Part shown: in pieces, positions 8,871 through 22,312 of the stretch
Layout: the number at the start of each line of letters is the position of its first letter
Numbering within the stretch: the first letter of the stretch is position 1
Assembly (NCBI GenBank): GCA_024760905.1
Contig: CM045734.1
Span: 36,034,564-36,098,563 of the forward strand
Direction: 5' to 3'
Origin: Plotosus lineatus
Lineage: Eukaryota; Chordata; Actinopteri; Siluriformes; Plotosidae
Length of the DNA stretch: 64,000 nucleotides
Notes under the pieces: generated by a model
The model's input: the letters and a program-made list of their open reading frames with translations, nothing else
Databases searched by the model: none
Told to the model about the DNA's origin: nothing
Program-made: the position numbers and the translations under genes

Positions 8871-11087
8871 TTTATTCTGCAACTCATTTTCTGAATATAA
8901 GTCGCGGTTTCATGTATATGTATATTTTGACTGGTGCTTTAAATGAACAATAATCTATCGAGGGAAAGCTTTCAGTAAACACACATCCAGCTCTGAGGAA
9001 ATGGGTAGTTTGAAGTCTGCTGTTGCTAGGTTACAGTCAGAGCAATGCCATGTTTTGGCAAACAAATGCAAAATTAGCATGAGACACATTCTGCTATCAG
9101 TGCTTTTTTCATTACAACGAAATCGAACTCTTCGTTAATACATTGACAGATGTGCATATGTGTATGTAGTCTGTTTAGTAGAAGGCAGTCATAAAATGTA
9201 TGCATCTATTTTTCACAATAAAATAACAATCCAGAGAGATGGAAAGAGCCAGAAAGACCTGCAGAGCATCAGTTAAAAATGAAACCCTTAAATTTTCTAA
9301 ACCCTTTAAATTTGATTACGAGGTACATTTCATATCAGGACTGTATTGGAAACTTTATTGAAAATCTGAGCACTTTGCCATATTTAGTTGGACAGGAGAA
9401 GTCTGTTTGCATTTTTAATAAGTGCAACCTATGTTTCTATTTTCACTGTACATACCCAGTTCAGAATGTGATGGGGTGATGCTGATAGAATAGGAGAAAA
9501 GTACCACCCACACTGGGCAGATCATCTGGGCTGAGGTCTGGAGAGAAGACACCATACTAGCCCTCTCCCTCTATACCTTTCACCTGTGCACACTTATCCA
9601 TAGCCTAGCTCATCATCTGGATGGCAGTATGTGTGCTCTGCAAAATAAAGCAATGACATCAAAATACATTAATGTCGATTAATATGTATGTCAAGTATTG
9701 CATATTTAATAAGCAGATTTTTTTTTTACGTTATACTTTTATATATGTTAAACAGTATATTAACATACATCTATCAAGACAAATTTCACAAATAACCAAA
9801 TATTATGTGTCTTTATCGTCATATGTAATATCATACCTTTTTTTCTTCTTGCACTGAATTCTAGAGTTTTCAATTTTTTTTCAATCTTATTGTCCAAAAC
9901 ATCTGTCCATGAAATCATAGCCTCAGCGGCTGGCTTCTCCCATCTGGCTTGCTGAATATTCCTATTTGGTGCATGTTACAGCCACCATTATTACAATCCA
10001 TGCTTTGTACACTATGTGCCTCTTTAGTGCCTTCAATAGACCGGCCACTTTAGGCTGAGCAGCCTCAGCCCCTCCACTTGCTGATTGTAACATGAAAAGA
10101 ACAGGTCTGCTTTGTACCCAGAGGATCAGTTAGCGAGCCTGTTAAGAAACGCTTGTCTGATCATCTGGTCTTTCATAACTGTCTATCCATGGAAGGTTCT
10201 TACAGACGTAAGGATTACCTAATTTGGATAGTAGTAAAGCAGAGGCATCCAATACAATATAATTTAAAATACCCCACCCTCCCCCTCAAAAAAAAGAAAA
10301 GAAAAAAAAAGGACTATGAGCTGAAGATTTTGCACTTGCTGTTACTATCTAATAAACTGTACCAGCTTTGTGGGTTTTTTTTAGTAATCTGATTGACAAT
10401 AGTGTCATATTCTCGGGTTGCATATATTAGTGCTATACACAATGCCAACAACATTGTATCATTACTATTTTATGGTAGGTACTGGACTTTTTGTCTTGCA
10501 GTCCCTAAGTATGTGGTGAGTACTTATCTCTGTAATGACTGACCGCACTGTTGTGAATGAGTACTTCAAAAACATGACTCATCTGGCATGAAGCAGACAC
10601 AGTGGGTGGGTGAGCTAATAGGACTTAATACCAAGAGCTGAGGGGTGTGTGTGTTTGTTTTGTCTTCACAGCACCCCATTAAATGGATGCGATCATCAAT
10701 TCATTGTTATAATTAAGTTCTCTCTTTAAAATATTACTCAACAGTCAGGAATAAGGATAACTGTTCCCTTAAATGATAGAATTACACACAATTTACTCCC
10801 CTTTTATTAAACTCAATATAGAATGTATATGGACGAGGTTCTGAAAGATCTCTAGTAATGGATTGACGATAAACAATACAGTGGCATCTGGGAGTCAGTG
10901 CAGGTAGCTACCACTGGCAGGTAACACAATACAATTCAACTTAATGATGCATCATTATATCAATTAAAACATTTTTTTTTTCATTGAGATTGGCCATGCC
11001 TAATTTAAAACTTTCACTGTGAATAGTAGCATAGTGAATTCCATTGCATAGTGTTCAGGGTGTGACATTTATGCAGCATAGGCATGC
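8871..11087. other. No gene recognised
   Basis: AT-rich sequence without a convincing exon, transposon end or RNA gene. Open frames here are short and of low complexity. Confidence 0.6.
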
Positions 11088-11366
11088 AGTCACCACAGTG
11101 CAGCTAATTGGGTTATCAAAGGCCAGCCATGTCTCTCACGCTCTGTGGTGAGAGGCATACACAAGAATCATTGCTGACTTTAGCCAAGAGTAGCTGCACA
11201 GCTGTCTGTGTGATTTTGCCCTTCGACAGCCTGATGACTTGTTCAGGTTGTACTCTGACATCGTCCAGTGTCAGTAGAGAAGGACAACTAGCCTCCACAT
11301 GACCCTAATTAGGATTAAGTGGCTCAGAAAATGAATGAATGAATGAATGAATGAATGAATGAATAT
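11088..11366 (+). mobile_element. SINE family B, 5'-truncated
   Basis: It starts inside the shared A/B body (cagctaattgggttatcaaa, then catgtctctcacgctctg) and ends with the family B tail gaccctaattaggattaag followed by (GAAT)n. The tRNA-like head is absent. Confidence 0.85.
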
Positions 11367-11984
11367 GCAGTCACGAAAGTAAAACTAACAGTTCTGGCTT
11401 CAAATGATAATTCACTGGAAGTGGGCAGGTGCAGTACTATTTATTTCTGTCTATTCTCATGCAATCGTATAGCAAAACCGTCTGTTTAAAGGTCCTTTTT
11501 CATCTAAGCTGTCCTTACATCTACTCTAACTCACAGAGTTAGCATTTCCTGTGATCGCGACACAAATTTTACTAAATTTTATTTTAATTATATTTCACTA
11601 TCAAACTGATACCTTACTAAATTGAAGGCATGGCTACACTTGATTCAAAGAAATCCCAGACAAGGTCAGCTTCAAGTCAAGCAGTACTTATTCGCCACAT
11701 TTTGTGACTTATTTGTACTTTTCCAACCTCAACAAAGAATTACCTAACATATACTTTTGTAAAAGTTAATTTTTTTGAACACATGTACCATTACTCTGCC
11801 ATCTCTTTCAAAAACAGCAGGGTCATGCACGCACTTAGCACCATAGGCTAACAAACTTTGTAGCAGTGTCAATAACATTAGGATTAATTTCATAGCTGAT
11901 TTCCCAAATATTAAGTTTTAATATTTTCCTTGTGCAGCCAGAGTTAATCTGCTGTCTATGACATTTCATAGGTAGGTAGGTCTG

Positions 11985-12277
11985 TTGGGTTTTTACACCT
12001 GAGCCTAGTGGCTCATCAGGCTGGTGCTTATCCCTGGTTTCCATAGCGTGAAGCAACCAGGAGTCCAACTCCCCCTGGATGGGACACTAGTCCATCGCAG
12101 GTTACCTTCCCAGTATATTTTTACTGGTACCCATTTATACTGCTGGGTGAACAGAGGCACAGTTTTGGTTGACACCTTGCCCAGGGGTCTTAGCACAGTG
12201 AGGGTCTCAGTGGGATTCGAACTCACAACCTCTTGATCATGAGCGCAGTACCCTAACCACTACGCTACCAGCCCCGA
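11985..12277 (-). mobile_element. SINE family C
   Basis: Read on the minus strand, a tRNA-like head (ggggctggtagcgtagtggt, B box gagttcgaatcccac) is followed by tgtgctaagacccctgggca, a body with cagtaaaaatatactgggaa and a tail with gatgagccactaggctc. Copies on the plus strand lie at 27147-27435 and 43276-43573. Confidence 0.85.
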
Positions 12278-12744
12278 TGACATTTCATAAAATGTTGTTA
12301 ATAAATGTTTCTATAATAACTTGAAAATAAATGAAAAAAATATCAAATATCCAGCTGAAACTAGTATAAATCTCTTGCTGAATTTTAAAAAGAGAATTTG
12401 AAAGTATGATCACTTACACCGAAAAAAATGTGTGTGTCTAGCAAAATGCCAACAACATTCATGCTACGAGTAACATGCGTGTACTCCATATGTTCAAGCC
12501 AGAGAAAATCCCAACTGTACAGATTCTGGAAGGGGGGGGGGGGGGGCACACTTAATGGACCCTGTATGTATATTATGCATAATGTGAAAGTTAGCCACTA
12601 CCCCCACCCCAATCCCCAGGATTGTACATTAACAGTATTAAGTCACTGATTGGCCACAGAGCAGGGAATACTGTATGGAGTTAATATACTGGTCGGTTGA
12701 ATGAGTAGTGAATGGAAGGAAACCAAATCCCATTCCTGTTTTTG

Positions 12745-12855
12745 TAGTTTGGTCGGCACTAAAAATGTTAGATTGTGAGAAATGTGAATGCTTAGGTAAC
12801 AGTAAATGTAGTTATGAAGTTTAGTATACGGACAGGAAAAATACTCTCATCAAGG
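12745..12855 (+). other. Candidate exon (possibly 5' untranslated)
   Basis: An acceptor-like end (cctgtttttgtag) precedes the segment, and a strong donor (catcaag|gtaagtgat) follows at 12856. It contains a 19-codon open frame starting MLDCEKCECLG that stops inside, so it would be a 5' untranslated exon or a false positive. It would splice towards 13230-13439. Confidence 0.25.
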
Positions 12856-12982
12856 TAAGTGATGAGTTTTAAAGTGTAATTGTATTAAATTTGTATTATG
12901 ATCTCTTTAAAATGACAGCAGTGATTTGTCATACTTTATCACCTTTGCTTCTTATCAAGTCCATGTGAGTACTGCCACACTT

Positions 12983-12996
12983 CTACTACTGCTACA

Positions 12997-13027
<31 letters not shown>

Positions 13028-13058
13028 TGACTACTACTAAGACTACTACTACTACTAG
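12983..13058. repeat. (CTA)n microsatellite, interrupted
   Basis: About 24 near-perfect CTA/ACT units with a few substitutions. Confidence 0.9.
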
Positions 13059-13229
13059 GTCTGCAGAGCAACATGTTGGCTTCTTCATTAACTACATCAG
13101 CCTTGCTAGTGACACAATTGTATTGTTTTGGCTAGGCTGCATGCAGCAGACACCAATCTGAGATAACAGATTATCAGCAAGTGTTGAGATATGACATATT
13201 GCCATATTGCCATATGTCAGGAAATTTGC

Positions 13230-13439
13230 AAAGTGTAAAGCATACAGCTGCACAAACAGAACGCACAGAAATCATGGAAAACATAACGCAATGCAATTCA
13301 ATAGTCTGTGAGGATCACGTTAAGCCTCAAGACAGACCTACTTGGGACAAAGACCAAGCTTTTATGTCTAAACCGGATGCTGTTCCTAAGGAATTCCTTC
13401 ATAAGTCAAAGTATGACAAAGAAGAGACCCGTAAAAGGT
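13230..13439 (+). CDS. Candidate coding exon of an unrecognised gene
   Basis: The frame is open from 13181 to a strong donor (ccgtaaaag|gtaagagc) at 13440. Translation from the ATG at 13274 begins MENITQCNSIVCEDHVK, is hydrophilic and Lys/Asp-rich, and has non-repetitive composition unlike nearby noise frames. Possible acceptors upstream include catatgtcag at 13220 and ctgcatgcag near 13145. No following exon was found before 14500, and the protein is not recognised. It could be a chance open frame ending in a donor-like site. Confidence 0.3.
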
Positions 13440-13747
13440 AAGAGCTTTTAGTATGTGGGGAGTTTTATCACCTAAAATGTCGACGTCTGCTGCTTGTTTA
13501 CTTGCACTTGACAACCTGGTCTAATGAGTTCACTTCACATCTGAGAAAATGGTGAGAAAATGGTTGATCAAACCAGTAATCTTTATATTAATTTGGCAGT
13601 GTTCCTTTGTACAATTTTGCGTATGACGAATGTTACAGCTTGAGTTGAGGAAATGAATGTATGTACATGTGATACGTTTAGTGACTCTTCTCTTTTAGAG
13701 GATGAATGGACCTAAAGCATGGCAATGAGTTAAACATAAGTTATCAA

Positions 13748-13773
13748 ACACACACACACACACACACACACAC
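13748..13773. repeat. (CA)n microsatellite
   Basis: Thirteen CA units. Confidence 0.95.
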
Positions 13774-14429
13774 TTTCATACTCTTTCATAGCAACAGATT
13801 ATATTTGCAATTGCCGTACTGTGGCTTTGTACAAAGCAATAATAGTTGTCTACCAAGTAAGGCGGTGTTAGTTTTATTAACAGATCCTACTATAAGCTAA
13901 TACTACTGGTATGAAGATTAGATTCATAGCCCCATCTGGAGTCCCTTTTTTATAGTATCTGGATAATTGTAGACAGTAATATTAGCATTTGCTTTGTAGT
14001 AGAGTGGCGCAGGGCATGTGCACAATAACACATTGCCTGAGGTTAATTGTTCTGCGGGGCTATGTAATATTCTTTCTTATTTTAAATTTTAACCCTTTAT
14101 TTTTCAAAATTGCAAAAGAAGCAAAGTTTGCTTCTACAAAACAAGGCCTTGGAATTTGATTTTTGAGTGCCGTTTCTGAAAACCAACATGCATGTGTACT
14201 TTAACACTTCTGTTTATAGGGTACTTATTTATTCATTTTGAGCAATAAGTGATTATAGATGGAGATGAATAAGGACAATAATTAACACATGATATCCCTG
14301 AAACATGTTCATGAAAACAGATAATAATGTGCTACAATTATTAGCTTTGTTTTCATAATATGATTTTGGATATTTAGTCAAGCAATCATTTTTGCATTGT
14401 AATACTGAACAAAAGTCCTCTAGAATACC

Positions 14430-14473
14430 CCCCCCCTCTCTTTCTCTCTCTCTATCTCTCTCTATATATATAT
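14430..14473. repeat. (CT)n/(TA)n microsatellite
   Basis: A C-run leads into (CT)n with interruptions, then (TA)n. Confidence 0.9.
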
Positions 14474-14581
14474 CAGAATATTTGTCAGTATAATTTAATG
14501 ATCTATGCATTTATAAATAGTAATAGACCTGTAGTATCAGATACAAATAATACCATACAGTATTATCTAAACAGTACTTAC

Positions 14582-14669
14582 CTGTAATTAGGAATGTGTT
14601 CAGCTTCAGTGCAGGATCTCTGCAAGCGAGCTTGTTCACTCTCCTCTTTACAAATGCGTAGAGATAGAA
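14582..14669 (-). other. Candidate 88-nt exon, possible continuation of the small coiled-coil gene
   Basis: On the minus strand a pyrimidine-rich acceptor (ctctctgtgcccctgtttag) precedes the segment, and a near-perfect donor (attacag|gtaagtact) ends it. Two frames are open. In the frame that accepts a phase-1 donor it reads LSLRICKEESEQARLQRSC, a charged helical sequence. The first exon of the gene at 19081-19264 ends in phase 1, so direct joining is possible and would prolong its coiled coil. No next exon (phase 2) was found. The splice sites are strong, but coding is unproven. Confidence 0.35.
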
Positions 14670-15751
14670 CTAAACAGGGGCACAGAGAGACACACACTTA
14701 CACACAAACACACGTACACAATACAAGAGAGATGTGTTCATCTCACAGCCTGCAGACACTCAAAAGGCTTTGGAATAATATGAGCGCACTAAAGCGGCAC
14801 TCATGCATGTATTCAAGCCTGATTTCCACACTGCACAAAATGATAAGTCCACAAACTAAACACCCATTTACTCATTTTACAAAAAACACAGAATGAATGC
14901 AAGTGATACAATTCTTAGCAATCTTCTTTCATTCAGTCTGAGGTTAAATTCTCTTCATGACAAGCTCTATTTTTTTAATCACAGCTTTTATAGTAATGAA
15001 TATGAATATTTTAATAACTCTGTAAAAGTAAACATGCAAATCGACAAAAATATGAGACAGAGGGAATATTCAAATATTTATAGACACAAATGTTAACTCT
15101 TTTTCCAAAGCATGTGCACATTTTGCTTATCAACCTAAATCATGTAGCCATACTAATCACATTTGACATGCGCCTTATAAATCAAAAAACTATTTATGCT
15201 GCAAATATTTTCCAAAAATATATTTTTAACTCAATTAAAACATACCATATTTTAATCAGATAATAAAAAAATAATAGCTAAATACAATGAACCTCATAGT
15301 AATGTTTAGCACGGTGTTTTTACTGCTTTGTCAAGCTTGCTGAGCTGTCATGATGCTTTTTATTATGATTATTATTATTCTGCCAGTTTAAGTCTTTGCA
15401 AATGTAAATTGACTTCTTTTGCCCTACCAATACAGCACAATCAAATGTAAATTAAATAGCCAGATTTCTAATCTATGCAAGACTGTGATTTTAATTAACT
15501 GAACAAAGACCAATTCTGCCAGCTAATGTGATGTTTGCAGTGTGGAACATCAAACACACAAACTCACCAAAAGAGAAATTATTCACAGCCGTTTTATGTT
15601 ACTATAATAATTATCTGTCAGATGCACACACACACACCTCACTACACGTGAATACAGGATAAAGAGAGAGTGCAGAAATAATAAATAATAAATTACTATT
15701 TATTCACTTAGTACTAACATACAAGTGATGCCGTGTTAACAAACAGTAAAC

Positions 15752-15753
<2 letters not shown>

Positions 15754-15836
<83 letters not shown>

Positions 15837-15864
15837 GAAGAAGAAGAAGAAGAAGAAGAAGAAG

Positions 15865-15934
<70 letters not shown>

Positions 15935-15936
15935 TG
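15754..15936. repeat. Compound microsatellite (TA)n(GAA)n(TC)n(TG)n
   Basis: About 80 bp of TA, ten GAA units, about 52 bp of TC and about 20 bp of TG run into one another without spacer. The TG block continues into a SINE tail. Confidence 0.97.
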
Positions 15937-16008
15937 CTCATTTTGAATGGGTTAAATGAATAGGCAGTCATTTCATTTGTGGGATTAATAGTGTATCTCA
16001 AAATCCAA
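15937..16008 (+). mobile_element. SINE 3' tail (same family as 1535-1815)
   Basis: It reads gctcattttgaatgggttaa and then a gggattaatag block, matching 1740-1800. The rest of the SINE is missing and replaced by the microsatellite. Confidence 0.6.
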
Positions 16009-16069
16009 AATAAAATAAAAAAATAGCTACTTTCCTCCTACAACAGGGCAGTGACCCAAAACACTAAAA

Positions 16070-16345
16070 ATTATGCAAGTATTGTATAGAGATGAAGCAA
16101 TCAGCTGGTATTCCGTCACCACTGCAGTGGCCAGATAGTCGCTGGATCTCAACCAAATTGGGAGCAGCTTGAACATAAGGTACAGAAGAAGTGTCCATTA
16201 ATCCAGTCCAACTTGTCAGAGTTTCTTCAGGATGCTTGGGGTAAAATTTATTTCTTTTACCCAAACAAATTAACAGCTAGAATGACAAATATCTGCTAGT
16301 CTATAATAGCAGCAAATGGGAAAGTTGAGACAAAAGCAAAGTTGG
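16070..16345 (+). pseudogene. Tc1-like transposase relic (copy 2)
   Basis: It is parallel to 8540-8830: tggccagatagtcgctggat and tctcaaccaaattgggagca correspond to the WPxxSLDLNPxExxW region of Tc1 transposases, followed by a QSFFRMLG-like block and the same 3' flank. Only the C-terminal quarter remains, with stops. Confidence 0.65.
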
Positions 16346-17091
16346 AAGGACAAAATTATTATTTCAAGTAGAAATTATCATTTTTATTCATTTTTTACTG
16401 TCCAGTAGAAATTATTCATACATTACATTAGAACTAGTCACTCAAGTCACAACATAAGGAGTATAATACTGGCGTTTCTGACAAAGCAAACTTGGTACTA
16501 TGTTTTGTAGGATTTTTTTTTTTTCCATCTGTCTACTGTACCAGTTGTATATGGTTGGAATAATTGCAACATTCTCCTTGTCACTTGATGGAAGCAGCAT
16601 CCTGCCTCAGTAGTAGCGAGAACAAGGAGGGGAGACTGATTATTTTAGCTAAACAGTGAAAATGATTTCGGGAAATATTAAGGAAAAGCTAAACTTTTTA
16701 TTTTAAATTTATTTAAATTTGCAAGAAAGTCTGAAAAGTCCAATTTACATAGATGTTTTTATATTTTTTGTGGGCTCTCCAGTGTAAATAATTACAAGTA
16801 GTTGTTATTGGTTGCGTCAGTCAGGTCAGGTTTTGCCCTGCTACTGGTAACATGTAAGCCAGTACAACCTGTTGCATGGTCGGGTGGTCGGTGACTAAAC
16901 CGGCTCCCCCACCAGTTTCCAAATTTAGTGAGGAGGGTAGCTAGCAACCCAGTAGGAATAAAATGAAGACCCATCAAAGGCCGGATGAACTCTTTAGAGC
17001 CAATGGCCAGCTAGCTAGAGATGGTGTCTCAATAAAAACACGCTGCAGAAAGAACTTTGGGCTTCTACTGTGGATTTTTTGCCCTTCGTAT

Positions 17092-17338
17092 GCAGCTAAC
17101 TGGGTTATTAAATGCCAGCCATGTCTCTCACTGTCTATGGTGAGAGGTTCATGTAAAAGAACCATTGCTGAGTTTTGTAAAGAGTAGCTGCAAAGCCGTC
17201 AGTGTGTTTCTGCCCCTTGCTAAAAGGTTGTGTCAGGAAGGGCATCCGACGTAAAAACCTGTGCCAAATCAAATGTGCGAATCAGATGATTGGCTGTGGC
17301 CACCCCTGAAAAAGGAAAAAGCCGGAAGAAAAATAAGA
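17092..17338 (+). mobile_element. SINE family A, 5'-truncated
   Basis: It begins in the body (cagctaactgggttattaaa) and continues through gtgtcaggaagggcatccga to the tail gattggctgtggccacccct. The tRNA-like head is missing. Sequence just before (16800-17090) is non-coding and not assigned. Confidence 0.85.
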
Positions 17339-17458
17339 AGATACAGCCATGACAAGGCTGTTATGGTTGCCGCCTACGGCAGAATTCTGGCACAGCACCC
17401 AGATTGATTCATTGGTTGCTGTGATAGACAATTTATGTAAATAGTTGAACACCATTTG

Positions 17459-17586
17459 GTTACCAAAGAGAAGATTTATGGATGTGGTGAAGGAGGACAT
17501 GAAGGTAATTGGCGTAAGAGAAGAAGATGCAGAGGATAGGGTGAGATGGAGGTGGTGTAGTGGCGACCCCTGAAGAGAACAGCATT
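17459..17586 (+). mobile_element. RTE LINE 3' fragment
   Basis: It matches the last ~120 bp of the LINE coding region (caaagagaagatttatggat, gaagatgcagaggataggg) up to gcgacccctgaagagaacag. Confidence 0.85.
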
Positions 17587-17904
17587 TGGATCCTGGTCAC
17601 GTATAAAGCGATTATTATTTGTATATCAGGTGACAGGCATTGTCTACTGAAAAGTAATTAATAATATCACAGTAGTAGAGAGAAGAAGATACATTTTTTC
17701 ACAGCTTTACTGACAATTTGAAATATTGTTATATCCTTATTATCGTAAAATTTTCAAAACATACTGTTTTTAAAATAATATATATGAAGAATCACATGGT
17801 TCTACAACAATGAAATAGTTTTCATAACAACTGTTAACTTTAAATCCTTGTATATTAGCCTAAATTATTTTGACAAATGTTGTCTACACCTGGAAAATGT
17901 GCCA

Positions 17905-17910
17905 TTTATT
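17905..17910 (-). terminator. Polyadenylation signal AATAAA of the small gene
   Basis: On the minus strand AATAAA occurs 43 bp after the TGA at 17953-17955, the usual place for a poly(A) signal in a short 3' UTR. Confidence 0.6.
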
Positions 17911-17952
17911 GTGGACTCGAATGAGCCAGTGACCTACATTTATGTCACATTT

Positions 17953-19264
<1,312 letters not shown>

Positions 19265-19500
19265 TTTATACTCAATTCAGTGTTAAAGTACAAAGTATGC
19301 TGATGAACCGGAGTTCCTCCTCAAAACATGCAGAGTACAATGCTGATCAAAATCTGTTGCTGTCTATTTTTTATCAGTTGCTTCTAGAGCAGGTCGATTT
19401 TTTTGCCCTATGGTGGTGAGTCATGCTGGCCTGGGCTATGCATTTATAAATCAATTCACATTTCATGCACCATTTATTAAGCTTAACAACATGTACCAGT

Positions 19501-19641
19501 TCTTCTTCTTCTTCTTTTTCTTTCGGCTGTTCCCTTCAGGAGTCGCCACGCCACAGCAAATGATCTGCCTCCATCTCTCCCTATCCTCTGCATCTTCTAC
19601 TCTTACTCCAACGACCTTCATGTCCGCCTTCACCACATCCA
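19501..19641 (-). mobile_element. RTE LINE 3' fragment, very short
   Basis: (TTC)n then tttctttcggctgttccctt and the reverse complement of the last ~130 bp of the LINE. Confidence 0.92.
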
Positions 19642-19642
19642 G

Positions 19643-20147
19643 TTATATTTAGTAAAGTGCTGTAAACTGGAATGCAAACAATGACATGGGTATTCAAGGT
19701 TATTTCCTATTGGATTTGCATTAAAATAAATATGTTCATTAAATGCATTCCTCAACTAGTTATGGAGTGACATACTGTAAAATACAACATTTGCAATAAA
19801 TACAGATGTCATATTTTACCAGGTCAGGACTTGTCTGGTCAGCACTGCTTGCTAACTGTTGTTAACGTTGGCTGGTACTGTATCTTGCATCATGCTTACA
19901 TATGTAGGTAGGATTACACTCCCCATCCAAGAGCTGCCGAACACTGGAATACATTGTTGGATTGCCTTTGGCATACTTTAATATGTGCCATTTTCATCAA
20001 ACATTGCATTATATTATTTTGCATTTTTATTTTTAGCAAAGATTTTGTCTCATTTAAGTCCAACCAGTCTATGAAGTCTTCAGCACATCTAAAATATTTT
20101 CAGCGGGGTTAAAGTCAGACTCAAAAAGGTACCTCATGAGCTCTGTA
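19643..20147. other. No gene recognised
   Basis: AT-rich; a faint resemblance to old Tc1-like flank sequence near 20050-20125 is too weak to annotate. Confidence 0.5.
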
Positions 20148-20366
20148 CCATTTCTGTAACTGCTTAATCCTAATTAGGGTCGCGCGGAGGCTGGCGCCCA
20201 TCCCAACGACTCCGGCCGTGGGCAGAGTACACCCTGGACAGCTTGCCAGGCCACCTCAGGGCAGAAACATGCTGACGGCTTTGCAGTTACTGTTGCCGAA
20301 AGTCAGCAATGGCTCTTTTACATGCCTCACACCATAGACAGTGAGAGACATGGCCGGCCTGGCCAA
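20148..20366 (-). mobile_element. SINE family B, head missing
   Basis: The tail (ctgcttaatcctaattaggg) is on the left and the body (agtcagcaatggctctttta, accatagacagtgagagac) on the right, reading on the minus strand. Confidence 0.85.
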
Positions 20367-21034
20367 GTTCTCACATCATAATACTGGTGACCAATGTGCA
20401 TAATCTGTGCATCACTTTATGATCTTTTCTCCTTAACCTGACACACTGGAATAGGGTAAAATTAGGCTCGTCCAACTATGTCAACATTTCCCCATCTCTA
20501 TAGAGTTCAGTCAGCTTAGGAATCTCAAATTCATTTCCTGAGAGGACATTCCAGTTTAGATTAGATCAGCACGCAGTTGCTGGAGACTTAGGTTTGCCAG
20601 GAACTTTTCATATAAAGTTACAGTTGAATTAGGATTTATATTTTAAAAGCATTCATCTTTGAATAAGGGTAACATTTCAATTTCTTGCCACATATTTGCT
20701 ATGCAGCTGCAACATCCTGAATGTGCTGCATGTGTTGAATGACTTCATCATGTTCAGCTGTCGTATAAAGGATTTATCTCCTGATGTTCAAAGTACCTCA
20801 TTATTATCTCTAGAAAGCAAATGTTTTCCTGAACTTGTGTCAAAGTAAAACCTGGTTTAGTGCATTTGATTCACTGCTCATTTTTCTGAAGGTAATCTAA
20901 TCTAGAGGCCATGAAAAGTTTCCAGTCTTAGACAAGAGACTATTCATGTTCCTATTTATACCAATAAACATGGTGACTGTTGATATCTGGGACAGCAGTC
21001 ATTTTTTGCTGTGTGTTGTTGGTGTTGGTGTATA
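20367..21034. other. No gene recognised
   Basis: The minus strand has broken open frames with a vague transposase-like look, but no motif can be defended. Confidence 0.45.
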
Positions 21035-21123
21035 GGGTGAGATGGAGGCAGAGGATTCGCTGTGGTGTCCCCTGAAGGGAACAGCCAAAAGGAAAAGAAG
21101 AAGAAGAAGAAGAAGAAGAAGAC
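21035..21123 (+). mobile_element. RTE LINE 3' tail with (GAA)n
   Basis: It reads agggtgagatggaggcagag, then a variant of the CGDP-coding end, then gaacagccaaaaggaaaag and nine AAG units. Confidence 0.9.
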
Positions 21124-21450
21124 GTTGTTGGTGTATAACATACAGTATTCTGTTACAGCTACCCAGCATGTTTAACATTAAAGGTGTGTCAGGAAATAGC
21201 ACATACCCCAGATGATGAGATCCATAGAGAGAATCTCAAGTTCTCGGGTTCTCTCTCGAATCAACCCTCCTCCTTTATCCTACTTGACTTATGTTGTGAT
21301 CAGGAAACTTCACTAAAAGATGGTAATTCTTTATCAAAGCATTTTTTGTTGTTTTAATAAAGTTTTTTTTTTAATCTTGTTGTTTTTTTAATGACAAGTT
21401 GTCCTAATTTTTTTCAAAATTATTTATAAATTTTATATCTCCCAAATGGG

Positions 21451-21793
21451 GCAGTGGTGGCCTAGTGGTAAAGGGCGCGCAGGATCGCTGATCTTAAGGT
21501 TGGGGGGTTTGAGTCCCACAAGGTTGTCACTGTCCCCCCAGTGCAGCTAACTGGGTTATCAAAGGCGGGCCATGTCTCTCACTGTCTGTGGTGAGAGTTT
21601 CATGTAAATTGAACCATTGCTGACTTTCATAAAGAGTAGCTGCAAAGCCGTCAGCGTGTTTCTGCCCCTTGCTAAAGGGTTGTGTCAGGAAGGGAATCTG
21701 ATGTAAAAACCTCTGCCAAATCAAACATGTGAATCAGATGATTCGCTGTGGCGACCCCTGAAAAAGGGAAAAAGCTGAAAGGAAAAGAAGACA
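21451..21793 (+). mobile_element. SINE family A, full copy
   Basis: The tRNA-like head gcagtggtggcctagtggta with B box ggtttgagtcccac is followed by the shared body, the leader-like block (gtgtcaggaagggaatctga) and the LINE-like tail (gattcgctgtggcgacccct). Similar 10-bp words (atctcccaaa / atctccaaaa) flank it, a probable target duplication. Confidence 0.92.
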
Positions 21794-22312
21794 TCTCCAA
21801 AATCAATGTGTTGCTATCGATACTATAAACATTTTAAATAACATCAGAAATATTGACATCCTGCTTTGAGCTTATAACTATACTTGGCACCTGCCAAGAA
21901 GTCGAATGTATTAAGTCAAGAAATGAACAGTCATCTCTCAAAGTTGGTGTGTTGGGAGCAGGAAAAATGAACAAACATAATGATTTAAATGACTTTGAAA
22001 AGAGCTACAATGTAATTCTGGGTGTATTCATCTCTACCATGGCAGTTATTGAGAGTTGTTCCTGGTATGTAGTGATCAGTACCTACAAAAAGTAGCATAA
22101 AGAAGGACAACCAATAAATTGGAAAAAAAAAATGGTTTCCAAGGCGTACTGTTGTGCATGAGAAATAAAGACTAATATATCTGAGCTGCTCTCACAGAAG
22201 ACTTACTGTCACAAAAACTTCTCAAACTGTTAACACTGGCTATAAAATAGAGGTGACAGAACACACAATGCATTTCTGCAGGCCAGTATTGTGTTAATCT
22301 CTCTATCTATCT

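Larger units (their letters stand above)
13900..15750. other. Otherwise no gene recognised
   Basis: Apart from the candidate exon and microsatellite listed separately, this AT-rich stretch shows no supported gene or mobile element. Confidence 0.55.

Noticed and set aside
20400..20935. Vague transposase-like antisense sequence
   Set aside because: Too many breaks and no diagnostic motif to assign a family.
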